From assembly GCA_035637595.1 (NCBI GenBank), contig DASPWW010000020.1, positions 1 to 57,378 on the forward strand: a stretch of 57,378 nucleotides of DNA, given 5' to 3'. The notes below the pieces were generated by a model. That model was not told where the DNA came from. It worked only from the letters and a program-made list of their open reading frames with translations, and made no database searches. Below, piece by piece: positions 8,526 through 19,150 of the stretch. The stretch is from DASPWW01 sp035637595 (GTDB lineage: Bacteria; Actinomycetota; Thermoleophilia; Solirubrobacterales; 70-9). Position 1 is the stretch's first letter. The number at the start of each line of letters is the position of its first letter. Both the position numbers and the translations under genes were made by a program.

Positions 8526-11651
<3,126 letters not shown>

Positions 11652-11655
<4 letters not shown>

Positions 11656-12518
11656 CCTCCGCCACGGCCGACTGCCGCGTCACGGCCCCGGCGGGGCGCC
11701 GTCTCGCCGAGGTCGTCGCAAATCGCGCTTCAGGCGGCTACCGGATCTTCTCGGCGCTTGACAGCGACGGGCCTGAGCCGCGCCCGGGCCAGTTCTACAT
11801 GCTCGCGGCGGCTCGCGACTGGAGCTCGCGGGACGCGCGTCCCTACCTGCCGCGCGCCTTCTCGGTGGCGCAGGCGGCCTCGCAGCCAGGCGGCGTGCGC
11901 CTCGACTTCCTCGTCGAGGCGGTAGGCCCCGGGACGGAGCGCCTCGCCAGGCTCGAGACGGGGGAGGGGCTGTGGCTGACCGGGCCGCTCGGGCGGGGGT
12001 TCTCGGCACCTGGTGACCTGGTGCCGGATTCCGCGGGAGCGATCCTCGTCGGGGGCGGGATCGGAATCGCGCCGCTTGCGATCTGGCGCAGCCGGCTGGG
12101 CGACGCCGGCACCCCCGCGCGGGTGCTGCTGGGCTTTCGCGACGAGGCCCACGCCGGCGGGCTGGAGCTGTTCGACTGCTCCGAGATCCGGCTGGCGAGC
12201 GAGGACGGCCACGCCGGGCACCGCGGCTACGTCACCGACCTGCTCGCGGTGCTGCTCGAGGGCGATGACGCCGCGAGCGCTGCTGTCTATGCGTGCGGTC
12301 CGCCCGCGATGCTGGAGGCCGTGCGGGTGATGTGCGCTGACCGGGGGGCCACCGCCGAGCTCGCGATGGAAACCCCGATGGCGTGCGGGTTCGGAGCCTG
12401 CATGGGCTGCGCGGTGCCGCTCGCCGCAGGTGGCTACATGCGGCTCTGCGTCGACGGCCCGATCGTCGAGGCGGCCCGGATCGAGACCGCCCTGGTCGCG
12501 GGGTCGGGGCACCGATGA
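11652..12518 (+). CDS. pyrK: dihydroorotate dehydrogenase electron-transfer subunit (FAD, 2Fe-2S)
   Basis: 288 aa from the GTG at 11652. Ferredoxin-reductase-like fold: the FAD-binding RPYLPRAFSVA region, a NAD-binding VGGGIGIAPLAIW loop, and a C-terminal [2Fe-2S] cluster motif with Cys245, Cys250, Cys253 and Cys266 (MACGFGACMGC...LC). It transfers electrons from PyrD to NAD+ in the class 1B dihydroorotate dehydrogenase complex. Its presence next to pyrD shows that this organism uses the NAD-linked heterotetrameric enzyme rather than the quinone-linked class 2 form. Overlaps carB (GTGA) and pyrD (ATGA). Confidence 0.95.
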
Positions 12519-13462
12519 GCGGCGTCGCCACTGAAGTCGACCTGCGGGTCGAGCTGTGCGGGCTCGAGCTCGCGCATCCGGTGCTTAACGGCTCGGGGAC
12601 GTTCGATGCGATCGCAGCGCGGCGGACGTTCGGCGATGGGCTGCTGGATCGCTTTCCGTTCGCCGCCTTCGTCTCGAAGACGATCACGCCCCAACCGCGG
12701 GCCGGCAATCCTCCGCCGCGGCTGTTCGAGACGCCGGCGGGAATGATCAACTCGATCGGACTGCCCAACAAGGGGCTCGAGGGGTTCCTCGAGTCCGATC
12801 TCCCGTCGCTTTGCGAGCTGCCGGTGCCGCTGATCGTCTCGGTGATGGGCACGAGCCACGCCGAGTTCGAGCGGCTGGTCAGTGCCGTCGCGCCGCACGA
12901 CGAGGTCGCCGCAATCGAGCTGAACGTCTCGTGCCCGAACGTGGAGTCGGGCCTGATCGTCGGCGAGGAGCCGATCGAGACGCGATCCCTGCTGGAGGCG
13001 TTGCGCGGCCTGACCGCAAAACCGCTGATCGTAAAGCTGACCCCCAATGTCGCAGATCCGGCGTCGGTGGCTTCGGCGGCCCAGCAGGGAGGAGCCGACG
13101 CGGTCTCGCTGATCAACACGCTCAAGGCGACGGCGATCGATCCGGCGACGCTGCGCCCGTGGCTCGGGGCACGCAGGGGCGGACTCTCCGGGCCGGCGGT
13201 TCGCGCGATCGCGCTCGAGCAGGTGCGGGCGGTCGCATCGGCGGTGACGGTCCCGGTGATCGGCATGGGGGGGATCGAGTCGGGAGCCGACGCGCTCGCC
13301 TTCCTCGCTGCCGGCGCAACCGCGGTGGCGGTCGGGACGGCGAGCTTTCGCGATCCGCTTGCCGCCGAGCGCGTTCGGGTCGAGCTTGCGGAGGCGCTGG
13401 AGAGCGCTCGAATGCCCTCGATCGCGGCGCTTCGGAGCCGGGTCGGCTCGACCTCGACCTGA
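12515..13462 (+). CDS. pyrD: dihydroorotate dehydrogenase, class 1B catalytic subunit
   Basis: 315 aa from the ATG at 12515, overlapping pyrK. FMN TIM barrel: PVLNGSGTFD, SKTITPQPRAGNPPPR, the active-site Cys in ELNVSCPNVESG, IVKLTPNV, and the phosphate-binding GMGGIESGADALAFLAAGATAVAVGTA. Oxidises dihydroorotate to orotate, passing electrons to PyrK. It is the last gene of the operon; pyrE and pyrF are not in the window, although pyrF is the usual neighbour of mihF in many actinobacteria. The stop is followed by 78 nt containing the mihF promoter. Confidence 0.95.
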   Translation: MSGVATEVDLRVELCGLELAHPVLNGSGTFDAIAARRTFGDGLLDRFPFAAFVSKTITPQPRAGNPPPRLFETPAGMINSIGLPNKGLEGFLESDLPSLCELPVPLIVSVMGTSHAEFERLVSAVAPHDEVAAIELNVSCPNVESGLIVGEEPIETRSLLEALRGLTAKPLIVKLTPNVADPASVASAAQQGGADAVSLINTLKATAIDPATLRPWLGARRGGLSGPAVRAIALEQVRAVASAVTVPVIGMGGIESGADALAFLAAGATAVAVGTASFRDPLAAERVRVELAEALESARMPSIAALRSRVGSTST

Positions 13463-13500
13463 GGTCGAATCGAATTTCCCGAAAATTCCGGGGAGATCCC

Positions 13501-13528
13501 TTGCGCATGGCCGACGCGTGGATATACT
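13501..13528 (+). promoter_or_regulatory. mihF promoter, TTGCGC-N16-TATACT
   Basis: TTGCGC (13501-13506) and TATACT (13523-13528) are 16 nt apart. TATACT ends 12 nt before the mihF ATG, so the leader would be about 5 nt or less and there is no Shine-Dalgarno. Confidence 0.6.
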
Positions 13529-13540
13529 CGCGCCCCGCTG

Positions 13541-13876
13541 ATGCCTGGTACCTCGCTCCAGACGCCCGTAGCTGTCCCCGAGAGAACCCACGACCAGCGC
13601 ATGCGGGCGTTGAGACGGGCCAACGAGATCCGCACCCAGCGGGCAAGGCTCAAGCGCGATCTCAAGGCCGGCAAGGCGAAGATCGAGACGCTGCTGCTCG
13701 ATCCGCCCGAGTACGTGATGTCGGCGAAGGCGTTCGACATGATCCTCGCGGTTCCCAAGTACGGCCGCGTCAAGGCGAACCGAATTCTCAGCCAGTGCCG
13801 CATCTCGCCGAGCAAGACGATCGGCGGGCTCTCGGAGCGGCAGCGCGGCGAGCTCGTCGGCCAGCTCCGCCGCTAG
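13541..13876 (+). CDS. mihF: actinobacterial integration host factor
   Basis: 111 aa. The central and C-terminal region (ANEIRTQRARLKRDLKAG, LLLDPPEYVMSAKAFDMILAVPKYGRVKANRIL, CRISPSKTIGGLSERQRGEL) is characteristic of mycobacterial-type integration host factor, a nucleoid DNA-binding protein with a helix-two-turn-helix end and no similarity to proteobacterial IHF. The product bends and compacts DNA and supports phage integration in mycobacteria. The mihF-gmk-rpoZ-coaBC order is an actinobacterial hallmark. The N-terminal 15-20 residues vary between species, so the start is supported mainly by the adjacent promoter. Confidence 0.93.
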   Translation: MPGTSLQTPVAVPERTHDQRMRALRRANEIRTQRARLKRDLKAGKAKIETLLLDPPEYVMSAKAFDMILAVPKYGRVKANRILSQCRISPSKTIGGLSERQRGELVGQLRR

Positions 13877-13959
13877 CGTCCCCCGGCGCCGCGTCTCGAG
13901 AAGTCCCGTCAGCCTTCCCGGGGGCGAAACGGCGCGGCTCCGCCGCTCTGGGAGTAAGG

Positions 13960-14529
13960 ATGATCAGCGTGGCGAAGGTCTTTGTGATCACCGGTCCATC
14001 GGGGGTGGGCAAGGGGACGCTGATCGCGGAGCTGTTGCGACGAGTCCCCGGGCTCGAGCTGTCGGTCTCGGCGACGACGCGAAGCCCGCGCCCCGGAGAG
14101 GTGGACGGTCGCGACTACCACTTCCTCGACCGCGAGGAGTTCGACCGCCGCGCGGACGCCGGCGAGTTCCTCGAGTTCGCCAGCTACAGCGGAAACCGCT
14201 ACGGGACGCTGCGCTCGGAGGTGGGGCGGCGGCTCGAGGCCGGCAAGTCGGTGGTGCTCGAGATCGAGGTGCAGGGCGCGCGCCAGGTCCGCGAGGCGAT
14301 GCCGGAGTCCGTGCAGGTCTTCATTGCGCCGCCGGACGCGGCCGCCCTGCGCCGGCGGCTCGAAGGACGTGGCACCGACGATCCCGACGCGATCGATGCC
14401 CGCCTGCGGACCGCGGAGGGCGAGCTTGCGGCCCAGGACGAGTTCGGCTACGTGGTCACGAATGACGACATCGAGCGTGCAGCCGCCGAGCTCGAGCGCA
14501 TAGTCGAGCGCGAGTTGTCTCTAGACTGA
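13960..14529 (+). CDS. gmk: guanylate kinase
   Basis: 189 aa from the ATG at 13960, with Shine-Dalgarno GGAG 5 nt upstream. P-loop GPSGVGKGTL at about residues 11-20; the GMP-binding segment SVSATTRSPRPGEVDGRDYHF; FLEFASYSGNRYGT; VVLEIEVQGARQV. Phosphorylates GMP to GDP. The same frame is open far upstream, but that is noncoding read-through. A GTG three codons downstream is an alternative start. Confidence 0.95.
   Translation: MISVAKVFVITGPSGVGKGTLIAELLRRVPGLELSVSATTRSPRPGEVDGRDYHFLDREEFDRRADAGEFLEFASYSGNRYGTLRSEVGRRLEAGKSVVLEIEVQGARQVREAMPESVQVFIAPPDAAALRRRLEGRGTDDPDAIDARLRTAEGELAAQDEFGYVVTNDDIERAAAELERIVERELSLD
14522..14527 (+). promoter_or_regulatory. -10 element TAGACT ahead of rpoZ
   Basis: Within the last codons of gmk, TAGACT is followed by 9 nt and then the rpoZ ATG. 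This fits the leaderless pattern seen at other genes in the window. Confidence 0.4.
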
Positions 14530-14536
14530 GGGCCAG

Positions 14537-14767
14537 ATGATCAGGCCACGCGTTGACAAGCTGCTCGGCCGGACCGATTCCCACTACGCCGCGGTGGTCG
14601 TCGCGGCGAAGCGCGCCCGTCAGCTCAACAGCTACTACCGAGCACTGGGCGAGGGGACCTACGAGGAGTACACGCCGCCGATGGTCGAGACCCAGACCGG
14701 CAACTACCTGACGATCGCGCTCGAGGAGCTGGCGGCGGGCAAGATCAAGTACCGCTACCGCGCGTAG
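14537..14767 (+). CDS. rpoZ: RNA polymerase omega subunit
   Basis: 76 aa, normal omega size. Typical features are RPRVDKLLGRTDSHYAAVVVAAKRARQLN near the start and LTIALEELAAGKIKYR at the end. Omega assists assembly and stability of the beta-prime subunit. It lies 7 nt after gmk, in the conserved gmk-rpoZ-coaBC order. Confidence 0.95.
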   Translation: MIRPRVDKLLGRTDSHYAAVVVAAKRARQLNSYYRALGEGTYEEYTPPMVETQTGNYLTIALEELAAGKIKYRYRA

Positions 14768-14785
14768 CGCACGAGCCGCCAGGCC

Positions 14786-16036
14786 ATGGCGCGCATCCTC
14801 CTCGGAGTGAGCGGCGGGATAGCGGCCTACAAGGCGCTTGAGCTGGCGCGCCTCGCGACGCGCGCCGGACATGGCGTGCGGGTGCTGATGACGCCGGCGG
14901 CGACGCGCTTCGTGGGAGCGGCGTCGTTCGAGGGCATCGTGGGCGCCCCGGTGCTGATCGACGAGTTCGAGCGCGATCCGGCCCGGGGGGCGTTCCCCGG
15001 CGACGAGCCACCGGACCACGACCCGATCGGCCACCTCGAGGTGGCCGCGAACGCCGACGTCTACCTCGTCGCCCCAGCGTCGGCCAACACGATCGCCAAG
15101 CTCGCCGCCGGCATCTCCGACTCGATGCTCACCACCGCCTTTCTCGCCTGCACGGCGCCGCGCGCCGTGGCGCCGGCGATGAACGACCGCATGTTCGAGG
15201 ACGCCGCGACCCAGGACAACCTGCATCGGCTGCGCGAGCGGGGGGTGACGGTGATAGAGCCCGACACGGGACCGTTGGCGTCGCGCGGCGAGCACGGGAC
15301 GGGGCGCCTGCCCGCGCCCGAGCGGCTGCTCGCCGAGATCGAGGCGCTCGTTCCGGCGCCGGCGGGCGCGTGGGACGGGCTGCGCGTGCTGGTCACGGCT
15401 GGCGGGACGCGCGAGCCGATCGACGCGGTGCGCTTCATCGGCAACCGCTCGAGCGGGCGGATGGGCAGCGCGCTTGCGGAGCGCGCCGCGCGTCGCGGCG
15501 CCGAGGTCACCCTCATCGCCGCCAACGTCTCGCTGCCCCAGCCACCCGGGGTCAGCGTCGTGCGGGTCGAGACCACGGCCGAGCTGGCCGCGGCGGTGCG
15601 CGAGCGGTTCGCGGACAGTCACGTCCTCCTGATGGCGGCGGCGGTCGCCGACTTCCGGCCTGAGCAGGCCGCGGAGGAGAAGCTGTCGCGCGAGCAGGGC
15701 GCAGGGCTCGAGCTTCGCCTCGCCGCCACGGAGGACGTGATTGGCTCGCTGGCGGACGAGCGGCGACCGGACCAGACGCTGATCGGGTTCGCCGCAGAGC
15801 ACGGCGGCGACTTCGTCGGCCGGGCGCGCGAGAAGCTGCGCCGCAAGGGCCTCGACGCGATCGCCGTCAACGACGTATCCCGCCCCGACATCGGCTTCGA
15901 CAGCGCCTCGAACGAGATCGTGATCGTCGAGGCCGTGGCCGAGCACGCGGTTCCGCGCTCCTCGAAGGGGCAGGTCGCGGACGCGATCCTCGACCGCGTC
16001 GAGGCCCTGCGCAGCGATGCCCGCGCGACACACTAG
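14786..16036 (+). CDS. coaBC: bifunctional phosphopantothenoylcysteine decarboxylase / synthase
   Basis: 416 aa. The N-terminal CoaC flavodoxin-like domain (LLGVSGGIAAYKALEL, catalytic His83 in IGHLEVAANAD, PAMNDRMF) is joined to a C-terminal CoaB domain (LVTAGGTREPIDAVRFIGNRSSGRMG, MAAAVADFRP, IGFAAEHG). Converts phosphopantothenate and cysteine to phosphopantetheine for coenzyme A. In the CoaC flap, where E. coli has the catalytic Cys (AC-G...GPGRM), this protein reads LASRGEHGTGRL, so a Ser appears in place of the Cys. The alignment is by eye and some actinobacterial homologues may share it. The start is the ATG 18 nt after rpoZ. Confidence 0.95.
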   Translation: MARILLGVSGGIAAYKALELARLATRAGHGVRVLMTPAATRFVGAASFEGIVGAPVLIDEFERDPARGAFPGDEPPDHDPIGHLEVAANADVYLVAPASANTIAKLAAGISDSMLTTAFLACTAPRAVAPAMNDRMFEDAATQDNLHRLRERGVTVIEPDTGPLASRGEHGTGRLPAPERLLAEIEALVPAPAGAWDGLRVLVTAGGTREPIDAVRFIGNRSSGRMGSALAERAARRGAEVTLIAANVSLPQPPGVSVVRVETTAELAAAVRERFADSHVLLMAAAVADFRPEQAAEEKLSREQGAGLELRLAATEDVIGSLADERRPDQTLIGFAAEHGGDFVGRAREKLRRKGLDAIAVNDVSRPDIGFDSASNEIVIVEAVAEHAVPRSSKGQVADAILDRVEALRSDARATH

Positions 16037-16046
16037 ACGCGGCTCC

Positions 16047-16052
16047 TAAACT
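16047..16052 (+). promoter_or_regulatory. -10 element TAAACT, leaderless promoter of the TPR gene
   Basis: TAAACT is followed by exactly 7 nt and then the GTG at 16060, with no Shine-Dalgarno. Confidence 0.5.
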
Positions 16053-16059
16053 GGGGGCC

Positions 16060-16440
16060 GTGGCGGAGGCATCTCGCGATGAATCGGTCTACGCGCTGTA
16101 TCAGCGCGGCATGTCGCTTCTCGAGTCCGGCGACTTCGACCAGGCGGCGGTGCCGCTCAGCAAGGCCGCGCGACTCGCACCCGACAAGACCTCGATCCGC
16201 GAGGCGCTGGGGCGCGCCTACTTCCGCAGCCGTCGCTATAGCGAGGCCGCGCAGGAGTTCGAAGCGGTCGTCGAGCGCTACCCGGTCAACGACTTCGCCC
16301 ACTTCTGCCTCGGACGCGCCCTGACCAAGACCGGCCGGACCGATCGCGCTCGCCGTCACCTCGCGATCGCGGCGAACCTGCGTCCCGAGCGTCGCGACTA
16401 CCGCCTTTACCGCGAGCAGCTTCAAGCTTCGCTGAGTTGA
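16060..16440 (+). CDS. small tetratricopeptide-repeat protein
   Basis: 126 aa, mostly TPR-like helices: YALYQRGMSLLESGDFDQAAVPLSKAA, then IREALGRAYFRSRRYSEAAQEFEAV, then DFAHFCLGRALTKTGRTDRARRHLAIA. Three degenerate 34-residue units cover residues about 10-110. There is no signal peptide or membrane segment, so it is a cytoplasmic protein-protein adaptor of unknown partner. The start GTG has a TAAACT box 7 nt upstream. It overlaps dtd by TTGA, suggesting cotranscription. Confidence 0.8.
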   Translation: MAEASRDESVYALYQRGMSLLESGDFDQAAVPLSKAARLAPDKTSIREALGRAYFRSRRYSEAAQEFEAVVERYPVNDFAHFCLGRALTKTGRTDRARRHLAIAANLRPERRDYRLYREQLQASLS

Positions 16441-16868
16441 GGGCGCTCATCCAGCGCGTCGTCCGGGCGGCGGTCTCGGTCGATGGCGCGGAGGTCGCCG
16501 CGATCGGCCCCGGGCTTCTGGTGCTGTTGGGCGTTGGCGTCGACGACACCGAGGCCGGGGCGGATCGGCTGGCCGACAGGGTCCGGGACCTGCGGATCTT
16601 CGACGACGCCGACGGTCGCATGAACGAGCCGCTCGCCGATCGCGAGACCCTCTGCATCAGCCAGTTCACGCTCTACGCCGACACCCGCAAGGGCAACCGA
16701 CCAAGCTTCGTGCGGGCCGCTCCCGCCGAGCGTGCCGAGCCGCTCTACGAGCGCTTCTGCGACCGCCTCGGGGCGAAGCGCGGGACCTTCGGCGCCAGGA
16801 TGGCGGTGGAGCTGGTCAACGACGGGCCGGTGACGCTGATGCTGGAGATGCCCCCGCCCCAGGCTTGA
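16437..16868 (+). CDS. dtd: D-aminoacyl-tRNA deacylase
   Basis: 143 aa, full length. Both family signatures are present: SQFTLYADTRKGNRPSF (the SQFTL strand with the catalytic Thr) and NDGPVTLMLE (the NxGPVT cis-Pro motif with one residue difference). Removes D-amino acids and glycine mischarged onto tRNA. The TTG start overlaps the TPR gene stop (TTGA). The gene end carries the -35 of the rimP promoter. Confidence 0.93.
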   Translation: MRALIQRVVRAAVSVDGAEVAAIGPGLLVLLGVGVDDTEAGADRLADRVRDLRIFDDADGRMNEPLADRETLCISQFTLYADTRKGNRPSFVRAAPAERAEPLYERFCDRLGAKRGTFGARMAVELVNDGPVTLMLEMPPPQA

Positions 16869-16894
16869 TGGCTCCCAGGCGCCGCGGCTATACT
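16865..16894 (+). promoter_or_regulatory. rimP-nusA-infB promoter, TTGATG-N18-TATACT
   Basis: TTGATG (16865-16870) overlaps the dtd stop codon and TATACT (16889-16894) follows after 18 nt. A start near 16901 would give an 82-nt leader before rimP containing the hairpin at 16931-16950. Confidence 0.6.
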
Positions 16895-16930
16895 CAATTA
16901 CCGTCTTTTCGCACCCCGAACCCTTGCGCG

Positions 16931-16956
16931 AGGTGGGCCCGGGCCCACCTTTTTTT
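16931..16956 (+). terminator. intrinsic terminator in the rimP leader (possible attenuator)
   Basis: A perfect 20-nt palindrome (AGGTGGGCCC followed by its reverse complement) at 16931-16950 is followed by a run of seven T. This is the clearest Rho-independent terminator in the window. It lies downstream of the rimP promoter and upstream of the rimP start, so it may attenuate the operon as well as end dtd transcripts. Confidence 0.8.
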
Positions 16957-16982
16957 CGGCACAAACGAGGCGAAACGAGACA

Positions 16983-17408
16983 TTGAACGACCTTCAGGAA
17001 ACGATCGAAACGAGGCTCGCCGAGCGCGAACCGGACGTCGAGCTGCTCGCGCTCGAGCGACCCGCATCGGAGACCCTCCGCCTCTACATCGACCATCCTG
17101 ACGGAGTCGACCTGGCGCTCTGCGAGCGCGTCACCAGCCATCTGCGCGATCTGCTTCAGAGCTATGCGCTCGAGGTCTCCTCACCGGGGCAGGAGCGCCC
17201 GCTCACCAAACCCGAGCACTTCAGGCACTTCGTGGGTCGCCAGGTCCGGGTTCGCACCCGCGAGGAGTTCGAGGGACAGCGCAGCTTCACGGGCACGCTG
17301 ACGGCCGCCGACGAGCGCAGCGTCTGCGTCGAGACGGGCGGGCGCGCCGTGCGGATTCCCCTCGACCGGGTCCGGCGCTCGAACCTCGTGCCGGAGGGAG
17401 GGCTATGA
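16983..17408 (+). CDS. rimP: ribosome maturation factor RimP
   Basis: 141 aa from the TTG at 16983. The N-terminal domain contains LALCERVTSHLRDLL and LEVSSPGQERPLTKPEHF, the family hallmark (SSPGxxRPL); the C-terminal SH3-like part has FTGTLTAADERSVCVE. Supports 30S subunit maturation. It overlaps nusA by ATGA, the usual rimP-nusA-infB arrangement. The Shine-Dalgarno is weak, so the exact start is moderately certain. Confidence 0.92.
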   Translation: MNDLQETIETRLAEREPDVELLALERPASETLRLYIDHPDGVDLALCERVTSHLRDLLQSYALEVSSPGQERPLTKPEHFRHFVGRQVRVRTREEFEGQRSFTGTLTAADERSVCVETGGRAVRIPLDRVRRSNLVPEGGL

Positions 17409-19147
17409 CCCGCGAGATAGTCGAGGCGATACACGGCCTCGAGCAGGAGAAGGGGATCTCCGCCGAGACCTTGATGGCGGCGCTCGAGGACGCGTTGCTC
17501 TCCGCCTACAAGAAGACTCATGGGGCGGCCAAGTACGCCCGGGTGGACCTCGATCGCGACACGGCCGACTTCCGCGTCTTCGAGCTCATCCTGCCGCCCG
17601 AGCTGGAGGAGCAGCTGCTCGCGGAGGCCAAGGAGGAGCAGGAGGAGGAAGAGCCCACCGTCGACCCCGAGACTGGCGAGCTGCGCGAGCCGGAGGAGCC
17701 TGAGCTCGCCCCGGAGCGGTTGGCGCCCTACGCGGACCAGATCACAAGCCGCGACGTCACCCCCGACGACTTCGGCCGCATCGCGGCCCAGACCGCCAAA
17801 CAGGTGATCCTGCAGCGCATCCGCGAGGCGGAGCGTCAGATGATGTTCGACGAGTACCAGGACCGGGTCGGCGAGCTGATCACGGGGATCATCCAGCAGT
17901 CCGACAACCGCTACACGCTGGTCCAGCTCCGGGAGCGCGTCGAGGCGCTTCTGCCGCGCTCGGAGCAGGTCTGGAACGAGCGCTACGACCACGGGATGCG
18001 AGTCAAGGCCGTGATCACCGACGTCTCGTCCGAGGGCAAGGGCCCGAGCATCGTGGTCTCACGCCGCAACCCCGAGCTGATCCGCAAGCTCTTCGCGATC
18101 GAGGTTCCCGAGATCGCCGACAAGCTGGTCGAGATCGTCAACGTGGCGCGCGAGCCGGGCTACCGCTCGAAGATCGCGGTGGTCTCGCATGCCGATGGGG
18201 TCGACCCCGTCGGGGCATGTGTCGGGCCGCGGGGCTCGAGGGTGCGGATGGTCGTCTCCGAGCTGCGCGGCGAGAAGATCGACATCATCCCGTTCAACGA
18301 GGAGCCGGCGCGCTTCGTCGCCAAGGCGCTGTCGCCGGCGAGGGTCCGCGAGGTGCTCGTCGACGACGAGGACAAGCAGGCCACCGTGGTCGTCCCAGAC
18401 GACCAGCTCTCGCTGGCGATCGGGCGTGACGGCCAGAACGCTCGCCTCGCCGCCAAGCTCACCGGTTGGCGGGTCGACATCAAGTCCGAGACCGAGTTCA
18501 GCGAGGTCGAGGAGGAGCTCGACCTCGAGGCGGGCGAGGAGTCCGAGGGCCGCTGTGCGGCCGTCCTCTCGGCCGGGAGGCGGTGCCCGAACGCGGCGCT
18601 GTCCGGATCGCGCTACTGCGGTCTGCCGCAGCACCAGGCCCTGTCGCGCTTCGGGACCAACCACGTGACCGTGCTCGCGCCGCTGTCCGATGATGAGGTC
18701 GCGAAGCTCGCCGACTCCGAGGCCCCCGACGGTGAGGTCGCCCCGCTCGTCGAGCGCGCTGAGGCGGAGTTCAGCGAGGAGGCGGAGGCCGAGGAGCCGG
18801 CCGAGGCGGCGGAACCGACGGCGGAGGAAGCGGAAGAGCCCGCGGCCGCTGAAGAGGAAGGCGATGAGAGCGACGAGGGCGGCGCCGAGGCCGAAGGGGA
18901 AGCGGCCGAGGAGGTCGAGGCGGAGGAGCCGGTTGCGGAGGCCGAGGAGCCCGAGCCGGCAGAGGAAGAGGAGCCCCAGCCAGGGGAAGGGGAGCCCGAG
19001 GAGGCTGAGCCCGAGGCGGGCGAGTCCCAGGCCCAGGCCGATGCCGACGATGAGGAGCCCGAGGCCGGGGAAGGCGATGACGAGGAGCCCGAGCCGGCTG
19101 AGGTCGACGCGCAGCCCCAGCAGGCCGGCGCGGAGCAGCCGGAGTAG
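17405..19147 (+). CDS. nusA: transcription factor NusA with added Cys/His motif and long acidic tail
   Basis: 580 aa; actinobacterial NusA is usually near 330-350 aa. Residues 1-375 hold the N-terminal polymerase-binding domain, S1 (RVKAVITDVSSEGKGPSIVVSR) and two KH domains (VGACVGPRGSRVRMV; LAIGRDGQNARLAAKLTGW). An added segment follows with Cys384, Cys394, Cys405 and His410 (spacing C-x9-C-x10-C-x4-H), resembling a small zinc-binding knuckle. Residues about 440-580 are a disordered-looking tail rich in Glu, Ala and Pro. NusA controls pausing, termination and antitermination. The ylxR gene that commonly follows nusA in actinobacteria is absent. Confidence 0.95.
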   Translation: MTREIVEAIHGLEQEKGISAETLMAALEDALLSAYKKTHGAAKYARVDLDRDTADFRVFELILPPELEEQLLAEAKEEQEEEEPTVDPETGELREPEEPELAPERLAPYADQITSRDVTPDDFGRIAAQTAKQVILQRIREAERQMMFDEYQDRVGELITGIIQQSDNRYTLVQLRERVEALLPRSEQVWNERYDHGMRVKAVITDVSSEGKGPSIVVSRRNPELIRKLFAIEVPEIADKLVEIVNVAREPGYRSKIAVVSHADGVDPVGACVGPRGSRVRMVVSELRGEKIDIIPFNEEPARFVAKALSPARVREVLVDDEDKQATVVVPDDQLSLAIGRDGQNARLAAKLTGWRVDIKSETEFSEVEEELDLEAGEESEGRCAAVLSAGRRCPNAALSGSRYCGLPQHQALSRFGTNHVTVLAPLSDDEVAKLADSEAPDGEVAPLVERAEAEFSEEAEAEEPAEAAEPTAEEAEEPAAAEEEGDESDEGGAEAEGEAAEEVEAEEPVAEAEEPEPAEEEEPQPGEGEPEEAEPEAGESQAQADADDEEPEAGEGDDEEPEPAEVDAQPQQAGAEQPE

Positions 19148-19150
19148 CCG

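Noticed and set aside
17640..17730. Glu-rich insert in the NusA N-terminal domain as a mobile insertion
   Set aside because: Short in-frame acidic insert of a kind common in GC-rich actinobacterial NusA; no repeat boundaries.
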